From: Stenotrophomonas maltophilia
Lineage (GTDB): Bacteria > Pseudomonadota > Gammaproteobacteria > Xanthomonadales > Xanthomonadaceae
Direction of reading: 5' to 3'
NCBI GenBank assembly: GCA_002363385.1
Contig: DEVL01000002.1
Coordinates: 62,001-126,000, forward strand
DNA length: 64,000 nucleotides
Shown here: in pieces, positions 12,115-19,894 of the stretch
Numbering within the stretch: the stretch's first letter is position 1
How the letters are laid out: each line of letters opens with the position of its first letter
Notes under the pieces: model-generated
The model's database searches: none
The model's input: only the letters and a program-made list of their open reading frames with translations
Told to the model about the DNA's origin: nothing
Program-made: the position numbers and the translations under genes

Positions 12115-12130
12115 TTAGTAAAAATGCTAA
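12115..12130 (-). promoter_or_regulatory. LexA box (TTAG-N6-TACTA) upstream of imuA
   Basis: On the minus strand this reads TTAGCATTTTTACTAA, an exact match to the TTAG-N6-TACTA motif reported for LexA of Xylella and Xanthomonas. It lies 114 bases before the imuA start and overlaps the stop codon of the upstream MFS gene. It explains damage induction of the operon without a local lexA2 gene. Confidence 0.8.
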
Positions 12131-13401
12131 CGAATTCGGCGACCCGATTCCGAACCGGTTGAAGGTGCTGAATGCTTCAGGCGTCCATCCACGCAGGGCG
12201 TGGATCTACGCGCTGGGCGCGGGGCGAGATGACCCGGCATCGCCCACCACACCACCAGCGCGAACAGCGACACGCCAGCACCGGCCATGCAGACCCCGGG
12301 CCAGCCGAACGCGGCAAACAACGTACTGCCAGCCAGCGCCCCAAGCCCACTGCCGGCAGCGTAGAACAGCATGTAGGCGGCGATCACCTGCGCCTGTGCG
12401 TGCGCGGCCGCGGCCAGAATCCGGCTCTGGTTGGTCACGTGCAGCGCCTGTACCGCCAGATCCAGCAGCAACACGCCGAGCACCAGCCAGCCCAGATGGT
12501 GGGACATCGCGGCGATCGGTAACCAGCTCAGCAGCATCAGCCACAGGGCACCGTTGGTGACCCGCCCGGCATGGCCACGGTCACTCCAGTACCCACTGCG
12601 TGCGGCCGCCAACGCACCGAGCAGGCCGACCAGCGCGAAGGCGCCGATGGCGGTGTGGCTGAGGGCATACGGCGGTGCGCCCAGCGGCAGGCTCATGCTG
12701 CTCCAGAACAGGCCGAACACGGTGAACAGCAGCAGGCCCAGCACGCCGCGCTGGCGCAGCACCGGCTGTTGATGCAGCAAGGCGATCAACCCGGTTCGCG
12801 CGGTGGGGGACGTCGAGACCGGCAACCGCGGCAGGCGCGCCCACAACAGCGTGCCCGTCACCAGCATGACCGCCGCCGAGAGCAGGTATACCGCGCGCCA
12901 GCCACCCAGATCGGCCACCGCGCCGGCCACCACGCGTGCCAATAACAAGCCGACCACCACCCCCGCCTGTGCGGCGCCGACCACGCGCCCACGCTCGTGC
13001 TCGCCTGCGGCGGCGGCCGCATAGGCGATCAACCCCTGGGTCATCGCCGTGCCCAGCAGGCCGACCGCCAACATGCCCAGCAGCAGGCTCCAGGCCTGCG
13101 CCGCCATCGCGACGGCCAACAGCGCCAGCACCAGGCCGCCGGTCTGGATCGCCATCAGGCGGCGCCGGTCCATGCGGTCGCCCAGCGGGACCACCCACAG
13201 CAGCGCGGCGACCGAACCCAGCTGGGTCGCGGCGATCACTGCGCCGATGCGGGCGGTGCTGATCTGCAGATCGGCGGCGAGGGCATCCAGCAGGGGCTGG
13301 GCGTAATAGACATTGGCCACGCTCAGGCCCGCAGCGCAGGCAAACAACAGCAGCAGGGCGGACGGAAGGCGGGACGCGGAGGGTGGAGTGAGGACAGTCA
13401 C
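12127..13401 (-). CDS. MFS transporter
   Basis: A 424-residue inner-membrane transporter with about twelve hydrophobic segments. It has the family motif between helices 2 and 3 (WVVPLGDRMDRRRLM) and an early SVANVYYAQPLLDALAADL typical of the YgaY/drug-export-like group. The start is GTG 13401; a nearby ATG at 13406 runs into a stop after two codons. The divergent HxlR regulator and shared inverted repeat suggest toxic-compound-induced export. The last ~25 residues (RSTPCVDG onward) are unusual: they are encoded by a GTAG-tagged REP palindrome and flanking DNA and look like an acquired tail. Confidence 0.88.
   Translation of the reverse strand: MTVLTPPSASRLPSALLLLFACAAGLSVANVYYAQPLLDALAADLQISTARIGAVIAATQLGSVAALLWVVPLGDRMDRRRLMAIQTGGLVLALLAVAMAAQAWSLLLGMLAVGLLGTAMTQGLIAYAAAAAGEHERGRVVGAAQAGVVVGLLLARVVAGAVADLGGWRAVYLLSAAVMLVTGTLLWARLPRLPVSTSPTARTGLIALLHQQPVLRQRGVLGLLLFTVFGLFWSSMSLPLGAPPYALSHTAIGAFALVGLLGALAAARSGYWSDRGHAGRVTNGALWLMLLSWLPIAAMSHHLGWLVLGVLLLDLAVQALHVTNQSRILAAAAHAQAQVIAAYMLFYAAGSGLGALAGSTLFAAFGWPGVCMAGAGVSLFALVVWWAMPGHLAPRPARRSTPCVDGRLKHSAPSTGSESGRRIR
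12187..12209 (-). repeat. SMAG/REP-type palindrome inside the 3' end of the MFS gene
   Basis: On the minus strand the element starts with GTAG, followed by the arms ATCCACGC and GCGTGGAT around a three-base loop. This is the architecture of Stenotrophomonas SMAG repeats (GTAG plus stem-loop). It is translated as part of the transporter's C-terminal tail and sits about 60 bp before the stop. Confidence 0.8.
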
Positions 13402-13416
13402 GGCATAGTCTCAAAA

Positions 13417-13449
13417 TAGAACCAGTTGAGTCTGGGGTAAGTGGTTCTA
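13417..13449. promoter_or_regulatory. Inverted repeat between MFS and HxlR genes (probable operator)
   Basis: TAGAACCA at 13417-13424 and its exact reverse complement TGGTTCTA at 13442-13449 are separated by 17 bp. The outer flanks are AT-rich (AAAA before, AAAAT after). The element fills the 75-bp divergent promoter between GTG 13401 and ATG 13477, so a dimeric HxlR regulator bound here could control both genes. Confidence 0.6.
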
Positions 13450-13476
13450 AAATGAAACCTTGAAAGGAGAGTGCTC

Positions 13477-13920
13477 ATGGCAATCGAACCCACAACCACC
13501 TGCCCGGTTGGACGCGCGCTGGATCTGGTTGGCGACCGCTGGTCGCTGCTGATCGTGCGCGAGGCCTTCGATGGGGCGCGCCGTTTCAGTGACTTCCAAC
13601 GCCGCCTGGGGATGTCGCGCAGCATGCTCAGCCAGCGCCTGCAGGCCTTGCTGGAGGCGGACGTACTGACCCAGCAGCCCTTGGGTGAGGGCGGCGGTTA
13701 TCAGGAGTACGTGCTCACCGAGCGCGGCCGCGCGCTGTTCCCGCTGGTGGTGGCGCTGCGCCAATGGGGCGAGGCATTCCTGTTCGCGCCGGGCGAGCCG
13801 CGCTCGGTGCTGCAGGCCGCCAGCGATGGATTGCCGCTGGCCTTGATGCAGCCGCGTGATCAGCGCGGGCAGGTCGTGGACGCCGCCGCTACAGCAGTGA
13901 TCAAGCCGGTTTCGGCGTAA
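13477..13920 (+). CDS. HxlR family transcriptional regulator
   Basis: A 147-residue winged-helix regulator. The N-terminus TTTCPVGRALDLVGDRWSLL carries the conserved cysteine and the first helix, followed by the HTH (RRFSDFQRRLGMSRSMLSQRL) and the wing (GGGYQEYVLTERGRALFP). ATG 13477 is chosen because AAAGGAGA ends six bases upstream; a GTG at 13471 is less likely. HxlR proteins commonly sense electrophiles or quinones through that cysteine. Its target is most simply the divergent MFS exporter. Confidence 0.9.
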   Translation: MAIEPTTTCPVGRALDLVGDRWSLLIVREAFDGARRFSDFQRRLGMSRSMLSQRLQALLEADVLTQQPLGEGGGYQEYVLTERGRALFPLVVALRQWGEAFLFAPGEPRSVLQAASDGLPLALMQPRDQRGQVVDAAATAVIKPVSA

Positions 13921-14078
13921 AAGGGAACGCCCCTGGCGTCTCAAATGTAAGCATCCTGTTGACAGGCATGAACAGGCTCGGACACTCTTCGGGGGTGAGG
14001 CGCTGGTCAGGGCCTCCCGGGTGGTGCGGCTGTCACGACGGGCGGAGGGGCCTGGACGTAGCCGTCATCGCCTTGCGT

Positions 14079-14092
14079 TGTAAACGGTTCCG
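14079..14092. promoter_or_regulatory. Possible LacI-type operator upstream of the GH3 gene
   Basis: TGTAAACGGTTCCG at 14079-14092 resembles the palindromic TGWNANCGNTNWCA consensus of LacI-family operators, with mismatches in the last part of the right half. It lies about 95 bases before the GH3 start in a 267-bp intergenic region. LacI regulators often control glycosidase genes in xanthomonads, but the match is imperfect. Confidence 0.25.
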
Positions 14093-14187
14093 CGCGCCCG
14101 CGCGTGGTTCCCGCCGACATGGCGCTGCACCCTTCTGCGGCAAGACTCCCTGGATTTATTGCGCAAGCAAAGGTGTTTCGTCCGCTC

Positions 14188-17007
14188 ATGAAAACGATTT
14201 CAAAGCCCCTGGCCCTGACGGCCGCCATCGCGCTCTCGCTGAGCGCTTCCGCCTGGGCTGCCGCCCCGGCCGCCACCACCGACGCGTTCACCGTGCTCAC
14301 CCTGGAGCAGACGCCGGGCGACCTGGATGCGGCCGTGGTCGCCGCCCAGCTGGACAAACTGCAGGTCGATGCCGTGACCGTGCGCAACGTGGAGCGCCGC
14401 GCCGATCGCGTGGATCCGCTGCAGGGTCTGGCCGATGCGCTGGGCTACCACTATCGTTTCGTGACCGCCGATCCTGCCGCCGCCCAGCAGACCGGCAGCG
14501 TCGTGCTGACCCGCCTGCCGATCGAGGCCGAGTCGGGCACCGAGCAGCCGTCGCTGAATTACCTGCGCCTCAACGATGGCCGCCACGTGGTCGCGCTGTA
14601 CACCAGCGCCGCCGATGCCGCAGCACTGCCGCCACTGGTCACCGGCTCGCGCCTGGGCGCACCGGCCGTGCTGCTGGGCGCGGTGAGCGCCGATGCGGCC
14701 ACCACCGCCGGGTTCGATCCGTCGCGCGTCGCGCTGGAAGCCAACGAGAGCTACTTCAGCGATGGCTTCCAGTCGGCCACGTCGGCGGCGATCAAGCTGC
14801 GCACCCATGAGGGCAAAAAGGACACCACCGCCGCCACGTTGCTGACCCTGGGCTATGCCGCGCCGGTGGGTGGCGAGACGCCGTGGATGGACACCGGCCT
14901 GAACGCCGATGCCCGTGCCAAGGCCCTGGTCGCGCAGATGACCGTGGACGAAAAGTTCCAGATGCTGCACAGCTACTTCGGGCTGGGCAAAGACGGCGGT
15001 CCGCTGCCGGAAGGCGCGGTCGGTTCGGCCGGTTTCGTGCCGGGCGTTCCACGCCTGGGCATTCCCTCGCAGCAGTCGGCCGATGCCGGTGTCGGCGTGA
15101 CCAACCCGGGCGGCATCCGCAAGGGCGACCACGCCACCGCGATGCCGTCGGGCCCGTCCACGGCCTCCAGCTGGAACCCGGATATCGCCTTCGCTGGCGG
15201 TGCCACCATGGGTCGCGAAGCCTGGCAGCAGCGCTTCAACATCCTGCTGGCCGGCAGCGTCAACCTGCAGCGCGATCCGCGCAACGGCCGCAACTTCGAA
15301 TATGCCGGTGAAGATCCGCTGCTGGCCGGTGTGCTGGTCGGCGAGTCGATCCGCGGCGTGCAGAGCCAGCACGTCATCTCCACGATGAAGCACTTCGCGC
15401 TCAACGACATGGAGACCTCGCGCAATTTCCACAGTGCCGAGATCGGCGAGCAGGCGATGCGCGAATCGGACCTGCTGGCGTTCGAGATCGCCATGGACAT
15501 CGGCAAGCCCGGTTCGGCGATGTGCTCGTACAACCGCATCAACGGCACCTACGGCTGCGAACACGATTACCTCATGAACGAGGTGCTCAAGCAGGAATGG
15601 AAGTTCCCCGGTTTCGTGATGTCCGATTGGGGCGGCGTGCATAGTGGTTCCAAGGCGGCGCTGGCCGGTCTGGACCAGCAGTCGGCCGGCGAAGTGTTCG
15701 ACAAGGCGGTCTATTTCGACGAACCGCTGCGCCTGGCCGTGGCCGGTGGCGTGGTGCCGCAGGCGCGCCTGGACGACATGGTCGGTCGCATCCTGCGCAC
15801 CATGTTCGCGCACGGCAACTTCGATCTGCCGCCGGTGCATGAGCCGATCGACGACGACGCCGGCTTCCATGCCGCGCAGCGCACCGTTGAAGAAGGCAGC
15901 GTGCTGCTGCGCAATGCCGATGATCTGCTGCCACTGGGCAAGGACGTGCAGCGCATCGTCATCATCGGTGGCCATGCCGACAAGGGCGTGATCGGTGGCG
16001 GTGGTTCTTCCATGGTGGGCTGGACCGCGCGGGGCACCAATGCGGTGCCGGGCGTGATGCCGACCACCTGGCCGGGCCCGGTGATCTTCCACCCGTCCTC
16101 GCCGCTGGAAGCGCTGCGTGCCGAGCGTCCGGATGCCCGCATCGATTACGTGGATGGCCGCGATGTGGCCGCCGCCGCGCGCGCTGCGGCCGCCGCCGAT
16201 GTGGCCATCGTGTTCGCCACGCAGTGGTCGGCCGAATCGGTCGATCTGCCGCACATGCAGCTGCCGGACAACCAGGACAAGCTGATCGCCGGTGTGGCCA
16301 AGGCCAACCCGAAGACGGTGGTGGTGCTGGAAACCAATGGCCCGGTCGAGCTGCCGTGGCTGCAGCAGGTGCCGGCCATCCTGCAGGCCTGGTACCCGGG
16401 CATCCGGGGCGGTGAAGGTATCGCCGCACTGCTGACCGGCAAGGTCAATCCGTCCGGTCGCCTGCCGGTGACCTGGCCGACCGATGTCAGCCAGCTGCCG
16501 CGCCCGCACGTCAACGGCCTGGGCTTCAACCCGAAGAACAAGCCGGATGACACCATCGACTACAACATCGAAGGTGCCAACGTCGGTTACAAGTGGTTCG
16601 CCGCCAAGGGCCTGACCCCGCAGTACGCGTTCGGCCATGGTCTGTCCTACACCAGCTTCGGCTACGACAACCTGCAGGTAGTGGTGGAAGGCCAGCGTGT
16701 GGTCGCCAGCGTGGACGTGCGCAACACCGGCAAGGTTGCCGGTGCGGACGTGCCGCAGCTGTACCTGCAGCTGCCGCAGGGCAGCACCACCCCGATCCGC
16801 CTGATCGGTTTCCAGAAGGTGACGCTGCAGCCGGGTGAAAGCCGCCGGATCCGCATCGAAGCCGAGCCGAAGACGCTGGCCAGCTTCGATACCGCCGACA
16901 AGCAGTGGAAGATTGCCGGTGGGCAGTACGAAGTGCAGCTCTCGCGCGCGGCCAATGCGCCGGTGCAGCGCGTGCCGCTGGAGCTGGCCGAGCAGGTCGT
17001 CCGCTGA
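14188..17007 (+). CDS. Exported glycoside hydrolase family 3 enzyme with extra N-terminal domain
   Basis: A 939-residue protein with a Sec signal peptide (MKTISKPLALTAAIALSLSA, cleavage near AWA-A). Residues about 230-939 are GH3. The N-terminal TIM barrel has the nucleophile Asp480 in GFVMSDWGGVHS, the substrate-binding KHFALND, then the alpha/beta sandwich and a C-terminal fibronectin III-like domain (VASVDVRNTGKVAGADVPQL). It probably hydrolyses beta-glucosides or xylosides in the periplasm. Residues about 25-228 are not usual for GH3 and follow the pattern of a degenerate endonuclease/exonuclease/phosphatase fold (see findings). ATG 14188 is chosen for the signal peptide. Confidence 0.9.
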   Translation: MKTISKPLALTAAIALSLSASAWAAAPAATTDAFTVLTLEQTPGDLDAAVVAAQLDKLQVDAVTVRNVERRADRVDPLQGLADALGYHYRFVTADPAAAQQTGSVVLTRLPIEAESGTEQPSLNYLRLNDGRHVVALYTSAADAAALPPLVTGSRLGAPAVLLGAVSADAATTAGFDPSRVALEANESYFSDGFQSATSAAIKLRTHEGKKDTTAATLLTLGYAAPVGGETPWMDTGLNADARAKALVAQMTVDEKFQMLHSYFGLGKDGGPLPEGAVGSAGFVPGVPRLGIPSQQSADAGVGVTNPGGIRKGDHATAMPSGPSTASSWNPDIAFAGGATMGREAWQQRFNILLAGSVNLQRDPRNGRNFEYAGEDPLLAGVLVGESIRGVQSQHVISTMKHFALNDMETSRNFHSAEIGEQAMRESDLLAFEIAMDIGKPGSAMCSYNRINGTYGCEHDYLMNEVLKQEWKFPGFVMSDWGGVHSGSKAALAGLDQQSAGEVFDKAVYFDEPLRLAVAGGVVPQARLDDMVGRILRTMFAHGNFDLPPVHEPIDDDAGFHAAQRTVEEGSVLLRNADDLLPLGKDVQRIVIIGGHADKGVIGGGGSSMVGWTARGTNAVPGVMPTTWPGPVIFHPSSPLEALRAERPDARIDYVDGRDVAAAARAAAAADVAIVFATQWSAESVDLPHMQLPDNQDKLIAGVAKANPKTVVVLETNGPVELPWLQQVPAILQAWYPGIRGGEGIAALLTGKVNPSGRLPVTWPTDVSQLPRPHVNGLGFNPKNKPDDTIDYNIEGANVGYKWFAAKGLTPQYAFGHGLSYTSFGYDNLQVVVEGQRVVASVDVRNTGKVAGADVPQLYLQLPQGSTTPIRLIGFQKVTLQPGESRRIRIEAEPKTLASFDTADKQWKIAGGQYEVQLSRAANAPVQRVPLELAEQVVR

Positions 17008-17016
17008 GCTGACGGG

Positions 17017-17043
17017 CGGGGCACGGCCGTGGGTCGTGCCCCG
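17017..17043. terminator. Bidirectional hairpin between GH3 and LysR genes
   Basis: A perfect nine-base stem, CGGGGCACG (17017-17025) and CGTGCCCCG (17035-17043), with a nine-base loop fills the gap between two convergent stops. There is no U-tract. It probably ends or protects both transcripts. Confidence 0.55.
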
Positions 17044-17044
17044 G

Positions 17045-17941
17045 TTACCCCGGCAGGTGCTCGCGCAGGTGCGCCAGCAGCAGCCGGACCCGGCGCGAGG
17101 GCTGGGCGGTGTTGGGAAACACCGCATAGACGCCCTGGCGCGGAAAACGATGACGGCGCAGGATCGGCAGCAGCCGGCCCTGCGCCAGATCGTCATCGAT
17201 CAACCACTGCGGCAACACGGTCGCGCCGGCCCCGGCCAGCGCGAAGGCACGCAGGGTGGAGGCGTTATCGACCGTAACCACCGCATGGGCGGGGTTGCAG
17301 GCAAATACCTGGTCGCTGCCATCGGGCGCCACCAGCGGTAGATCCGCCAGGCGCGGATACCCCAATCGTGGCAGCATGCGGACCCAGTCCGGGTCATCGC
17401 GCGCGGCATCATCCGGCAACGTGGACAACAACGACGGCGCGGCGACCGCGCACAGCGCGTGTTCGTCCAGCAGGGTCGCGCGCAGCTGCGAATCCTGCAG
17501 CCGCCCCAACCGGATCGCCAGATCGAACCGCTCGGGAATCAGGTCCGCCGGCGCCGGTGAGGTGGACAGGTGCAGGCGCAGCTCGGGATGCAGGGCACGG
17601 AACGACTCCAGCACCGGCACGACCCGGGCGATCGCGTACTCCGTCGTGGTGGTCAGCCGCAGCGTGCCACGCAGCTGCAGCTGTTCGCTGCGGGCCTCAT
17701 CGATCGCCAGCTCGGCAGTCGCCAACAGGGCGGTGCAGTGCTGGTAGAAGCGTTCGCCGGCCTCGGTCAGTGCCAGGCTGCGGGTATTGCGCACCAGCAG
17801 GGTCACGCCCAGTTCCTGCTCCAGCCGTTTGAGGTTGAAGCTCACCACGGCCCGGCTCTGGCCAAGGCGCTGCGCGGCAGCGGTCAGGCTGCCGGCATCA
17901 ACAATCGTTTTGAAGGTCTCGAAGCGGTCCAGGCTGACCAT
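17045..17941 (-). CDS. LysR family transcriptional regulator
   Basis: A 298-residue regulator of standard LTTR length. The N-terminal HTH reads MVSLDRFETFKTIVDAGSLT then AAAQRLGQSRAVVSFNLKRL. The effector domain starts near residue 90 (GTLRLTTTTEYAIARVVPVL). The frame is open to 17983, but starting there would put coding sequence over the perfect palindrome at 17953-17977, so ATG 17941 is preferred. It is divergent from an MFS exporter gene and probably both autoregulates and controls that operon. Confidence 0.92.
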   Translation of the reverse strand: MVSLDRFETFKTIVDAGSLTAAAQRLGQSRAVVSFNLKRLEQELGVTLLVRNTRSLALTEAGERFYQHCTALLATAELAIDEARSEQLQLRGTLRLTTTTEYAIARVVPVLESFRALHPELRLHLSTSPAPADLIPERFDLAIRLGRLQDSQLRATLLDEHALCAVAAPSLLSTLPDDAARDDPDWVRMLPRLGYPRLADLPLVAPDGSDQVFACNPAHAVVTVDNASTLRAFALAGAGATVLPQWLIDDDLAQGRLLPILRRHRFPRQGVYAVFPNTAQPSRRVRLLLAHLREHLPG

Positions 17942-17952
17942 GGCGGCGCTCT

Positions 17953-17977
17953 GACTGTCAAAAATGGTTTGACAGTC
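17953..17977. promoter_or_regulatory. Perfect 25-bp palindrome, probable LysR operator
   Basis: The ten-base arms GACTGTCAAA (17953-17962) and TTTGACAGTC (17968-17977) flank a five-base spacer with no mismatch. The element begins 11 bases upstream of the LysR start and ends 70 bases before the MFS start. This is the expected place for an LTTR autoregulatory site. Confidence 0.7.
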
Positions 17978-18047
17978 TTGCATCCGGTTGCCCGTTTATC
18001 CAGCCGCCGCCAACGCGCATGCTGCCGCCTCGCAATCGGAGCACCGC

Positions 18048-19403
18048 ATGACATACCGGGCCAGGGTGGAAACGCTGTACCTGCTGGGATTCTCGCTGGA
18101 CCTGGTGAACATGTTCATCGGTACCGTCGCATATCCGGCCATCGCCGCCGACCTGCAGGCCTCCGTGCCGCAGCTGGCGTGGATCGGCAACGCCTACATG
18201 CTCGGCCTGACCGTGGTGATCCCACTGGGAAGTTGGCTGGCCGCGCGCCTTGGCGAGCGCCGGGTGCTGTGCCTCTCGCTGGCCCTGTTTACCGTAGGCG
18301 CCGTGCTGGCAGGCACCGCGCCGAGCATCGGGTGGCTGATCGCGTGGCGCCTGCTGCAGGGGCTGGGCGGTGGGCTGTTGATTCCGGTCGGGCAGGCGAT
18401 GGCCTACCGCGAATGCCCACCGGCCGATCGTGGGCGCCTGACCGCCCGCATCATGGCGGTCGCACTGCTGGTGCCGGCGCTGTCACCCACGCTGGGCGGC
18501 CTGCTGGTGGAGTGGGGCTCGTGGCGGGGCGTGCTGCTGGTCAGTGTGCCGCTGGCCGTAGTGGCCCTGGTGCTGGCGGCCTGCTGGGTCCGTCCGGGTG
18601 CGCCGCTGTCCGCGCCAGCGCTGGACCGGCGCGGGCTGCTGCTGGGCTCGACGGGGCTGAGCGTGCTGCTGGTCGCGCTGAGCCTGATCGCCGAACCGGG
18701 CCAGCGGCGCGTGGGCGCTGGGCTGCTGGTTGCCGCCGCCGTGGTGCTGTTTCTCTACGCCCGCAGTGCGCATCGAACCGATCAGCCGGTGCTCCACTGG
18801 TCGCTGCTGCGACATGCCTCGCTGCGGCTGGCGATGCTGGTCTATCTACTGGTGCCGGGCACCTTCATCGGCACGCAACTGGTGGCGACGCTGATGCTGC
18901 ATCGGCAGGGTTACGGCGCCGCGGCCATCGGTGGCTTCATGTTGCCGTGGGCGATCGCCTCGGCCTGCGCGATCGCCACCACCAGGCACTGGCTGCCACG
19001 CATCGGGGCGCGCCCGCTGTTGAGCGTCGGCATGGGATGCCAGGCCGTCGGGATCGTGCTGCTGATCGGCGTGCAGGCCGGTCAGCCCTGGCTGCCCGTG
19101 CTGGCCTTCGGGCTGATGGGGCTGGGCGGGAGCCTGTGCAGCAGCAGCGCGCAGACGCTCGCCTTCCAAGGGCTGGCGGACGCGGAGCTGCTGCCGGGCA
19201 GCGCGCTGTGGAATCTCAACCGCCAGCTCAGTTTCTGCCTGGCCGCCGCACTGCTGGCCTGCGTCCTGGCGCTGCTCTCCGCCGTCCTGCCGGCACAGGC
19301 ATTCACGCTCACCCTGATGCTGGCCGCCGGTATGAGCCTGCTGCCGACCCTGTTGTTGTGGCGCCTGTCGGCGTCCTCCCTTTCCCTGAGAACCTCCCCA
19401 TGA
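18048..19403 (+). CDS. MFS multidrug-type exporter
   Basis: A 451-residue hydrophobic transporter. Motif A-like sequence (GSWLAARLGERRVLCLSLAL) and motif C-like sequence in helix 5 (ALLVPALSPTLGGLLVEWGS) place it in the drug:H+ antiporter groups, closest in feel to DHA2. ATG 18048 is chosen because GGAG lies six bases upstream and helix 1 (LYLLGFSLDLVNMFIGTVAY) follows directly; a longer frame from 17988 has no hydrophobic or functional logic. It is co-transcribed with the small gene behind it and divergent from LysR. Substrate unknown. Confidence 0.88.
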   Translation: MTYRARVETLYLLGFSLDLVNMFIGTVAYPAIAADLQASVPQLAWIGNAYMLGLTVVIPLGSWLAARLGERRVLCLSLALFTVGAVLAGTAPSIGWLIAWRLLQGLGGGLLIPVGQAMAYRECPPADRGRLTARIMAVALLVPALSPTLGGLLVEWGSWRGVLLVSVPLAVVALVLAACWVRPGAPLSAPALDRRGLLLGSTGLSVLLVALSLIAEPGQRRVGAGLLVAAAVVLFLYARSAHRTDQPVLHWSLLRHASLRLAMLVYLLVPGTFIGTQLVATLMLHRQGYGAAAIGGFMLPWAIASACAIATTRHWLPRIGARPLLSVGMGCQAVGIVLLIGVQAGQPWLPVLAFGLMGLGGSLCSSSAQTLAFQGLADAELLPGSALWNLNRQLSFCLAAALLACVLALLSAVLPAQAFTLTLMLAAGMSLLPTLLLWRLSASSLSLRTSP

Positions 19404-19795
19404 ATGACACGCTTGCCTTCAACGAGATCCATGACCTGCATGTGCTGATCGAAGACTGGTTCACCGCGCGCTCGCCACTGGCTGCGCTGGACACACTGCT
19501 GGCCCGTTTCAGCGAGGACTTCAGCATGGTCGGGATTCGTGGCGTCCGCCTGGACAAGCCGGCGCTGGCAGGCTTCTTCGGATCGGCCCATGGCAGCCGG
19601 CCAGGCCTGCAGATCACCGTCGATGCCTTGCAGTATCTGCCGTTGGGTGCCAACGCCTGCGCGGTACGCTATCGCGAGGATCAGATCGGCGCGGATGCCA
19701 CCGGCAATCGACGTGAGGCCTTGGCGGTTCTCGTGAGCCGCCCGGACGGCACGCTGCGCTGGCAGGCTTTGCATGAAACGCCGGTTGGCGGCTGA
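19400..19795 (+). CDS. Small NTF2/SnoaL-like protein
   Basis: A 131-residue protein starting at ATG 19400, which overlaps the MFS stop by four bases (ATGA). It sits inside a much longer open frame that shadows the MFS gene, so the true start is easy to miss. The cone-shaped NTF2-like pattern is suggested by an early helix (LHVLIEDWFTARSPLAALDT), then FSEDFSMVGIRG, and beta strands ending LRWQALHET. It probably binds a small hydrophobic ligand. Coupling to the exporter suggests a role with the same substrate. Confidence 0.7.
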   Translation: MNDTLAFNEIHDLHVLIEDWFTARSPLAALDTLLARFSEDFSMVGIRGVRLDKPALAGFFGSAHGSRPGLQITVDALQYLPLGANACAVRYREDQIGADATGNRREALAVLVSRPDGTLRWQALHETPVGG

Positions 19796-19894
19796 ATGCG
19801 CCAAGCGGCCCGACAACACGCCGATCGGCATCTACCGGCGCAGGCCGCGCGGCGCTAGGCTGCGGAGGTTGCCATCACTGCCGGGAGAGCCCCC

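Noticed and set aside
13959..13987. TTGACA with a weak -10 as the GH3 promoter
   Set aside because: The -10 candidate matches only three of six positions and lies about 200 bases from the start codon, so I did not call it.
14200..17196. A 998-codon open frame on the minus strand opposite the GH3 gene
   Set aside because: Same artefact of high-GC codon use. Its predicted product is low-complexity and His/Arg/Gly-rich, while the plus frame has full GH3 motifs.
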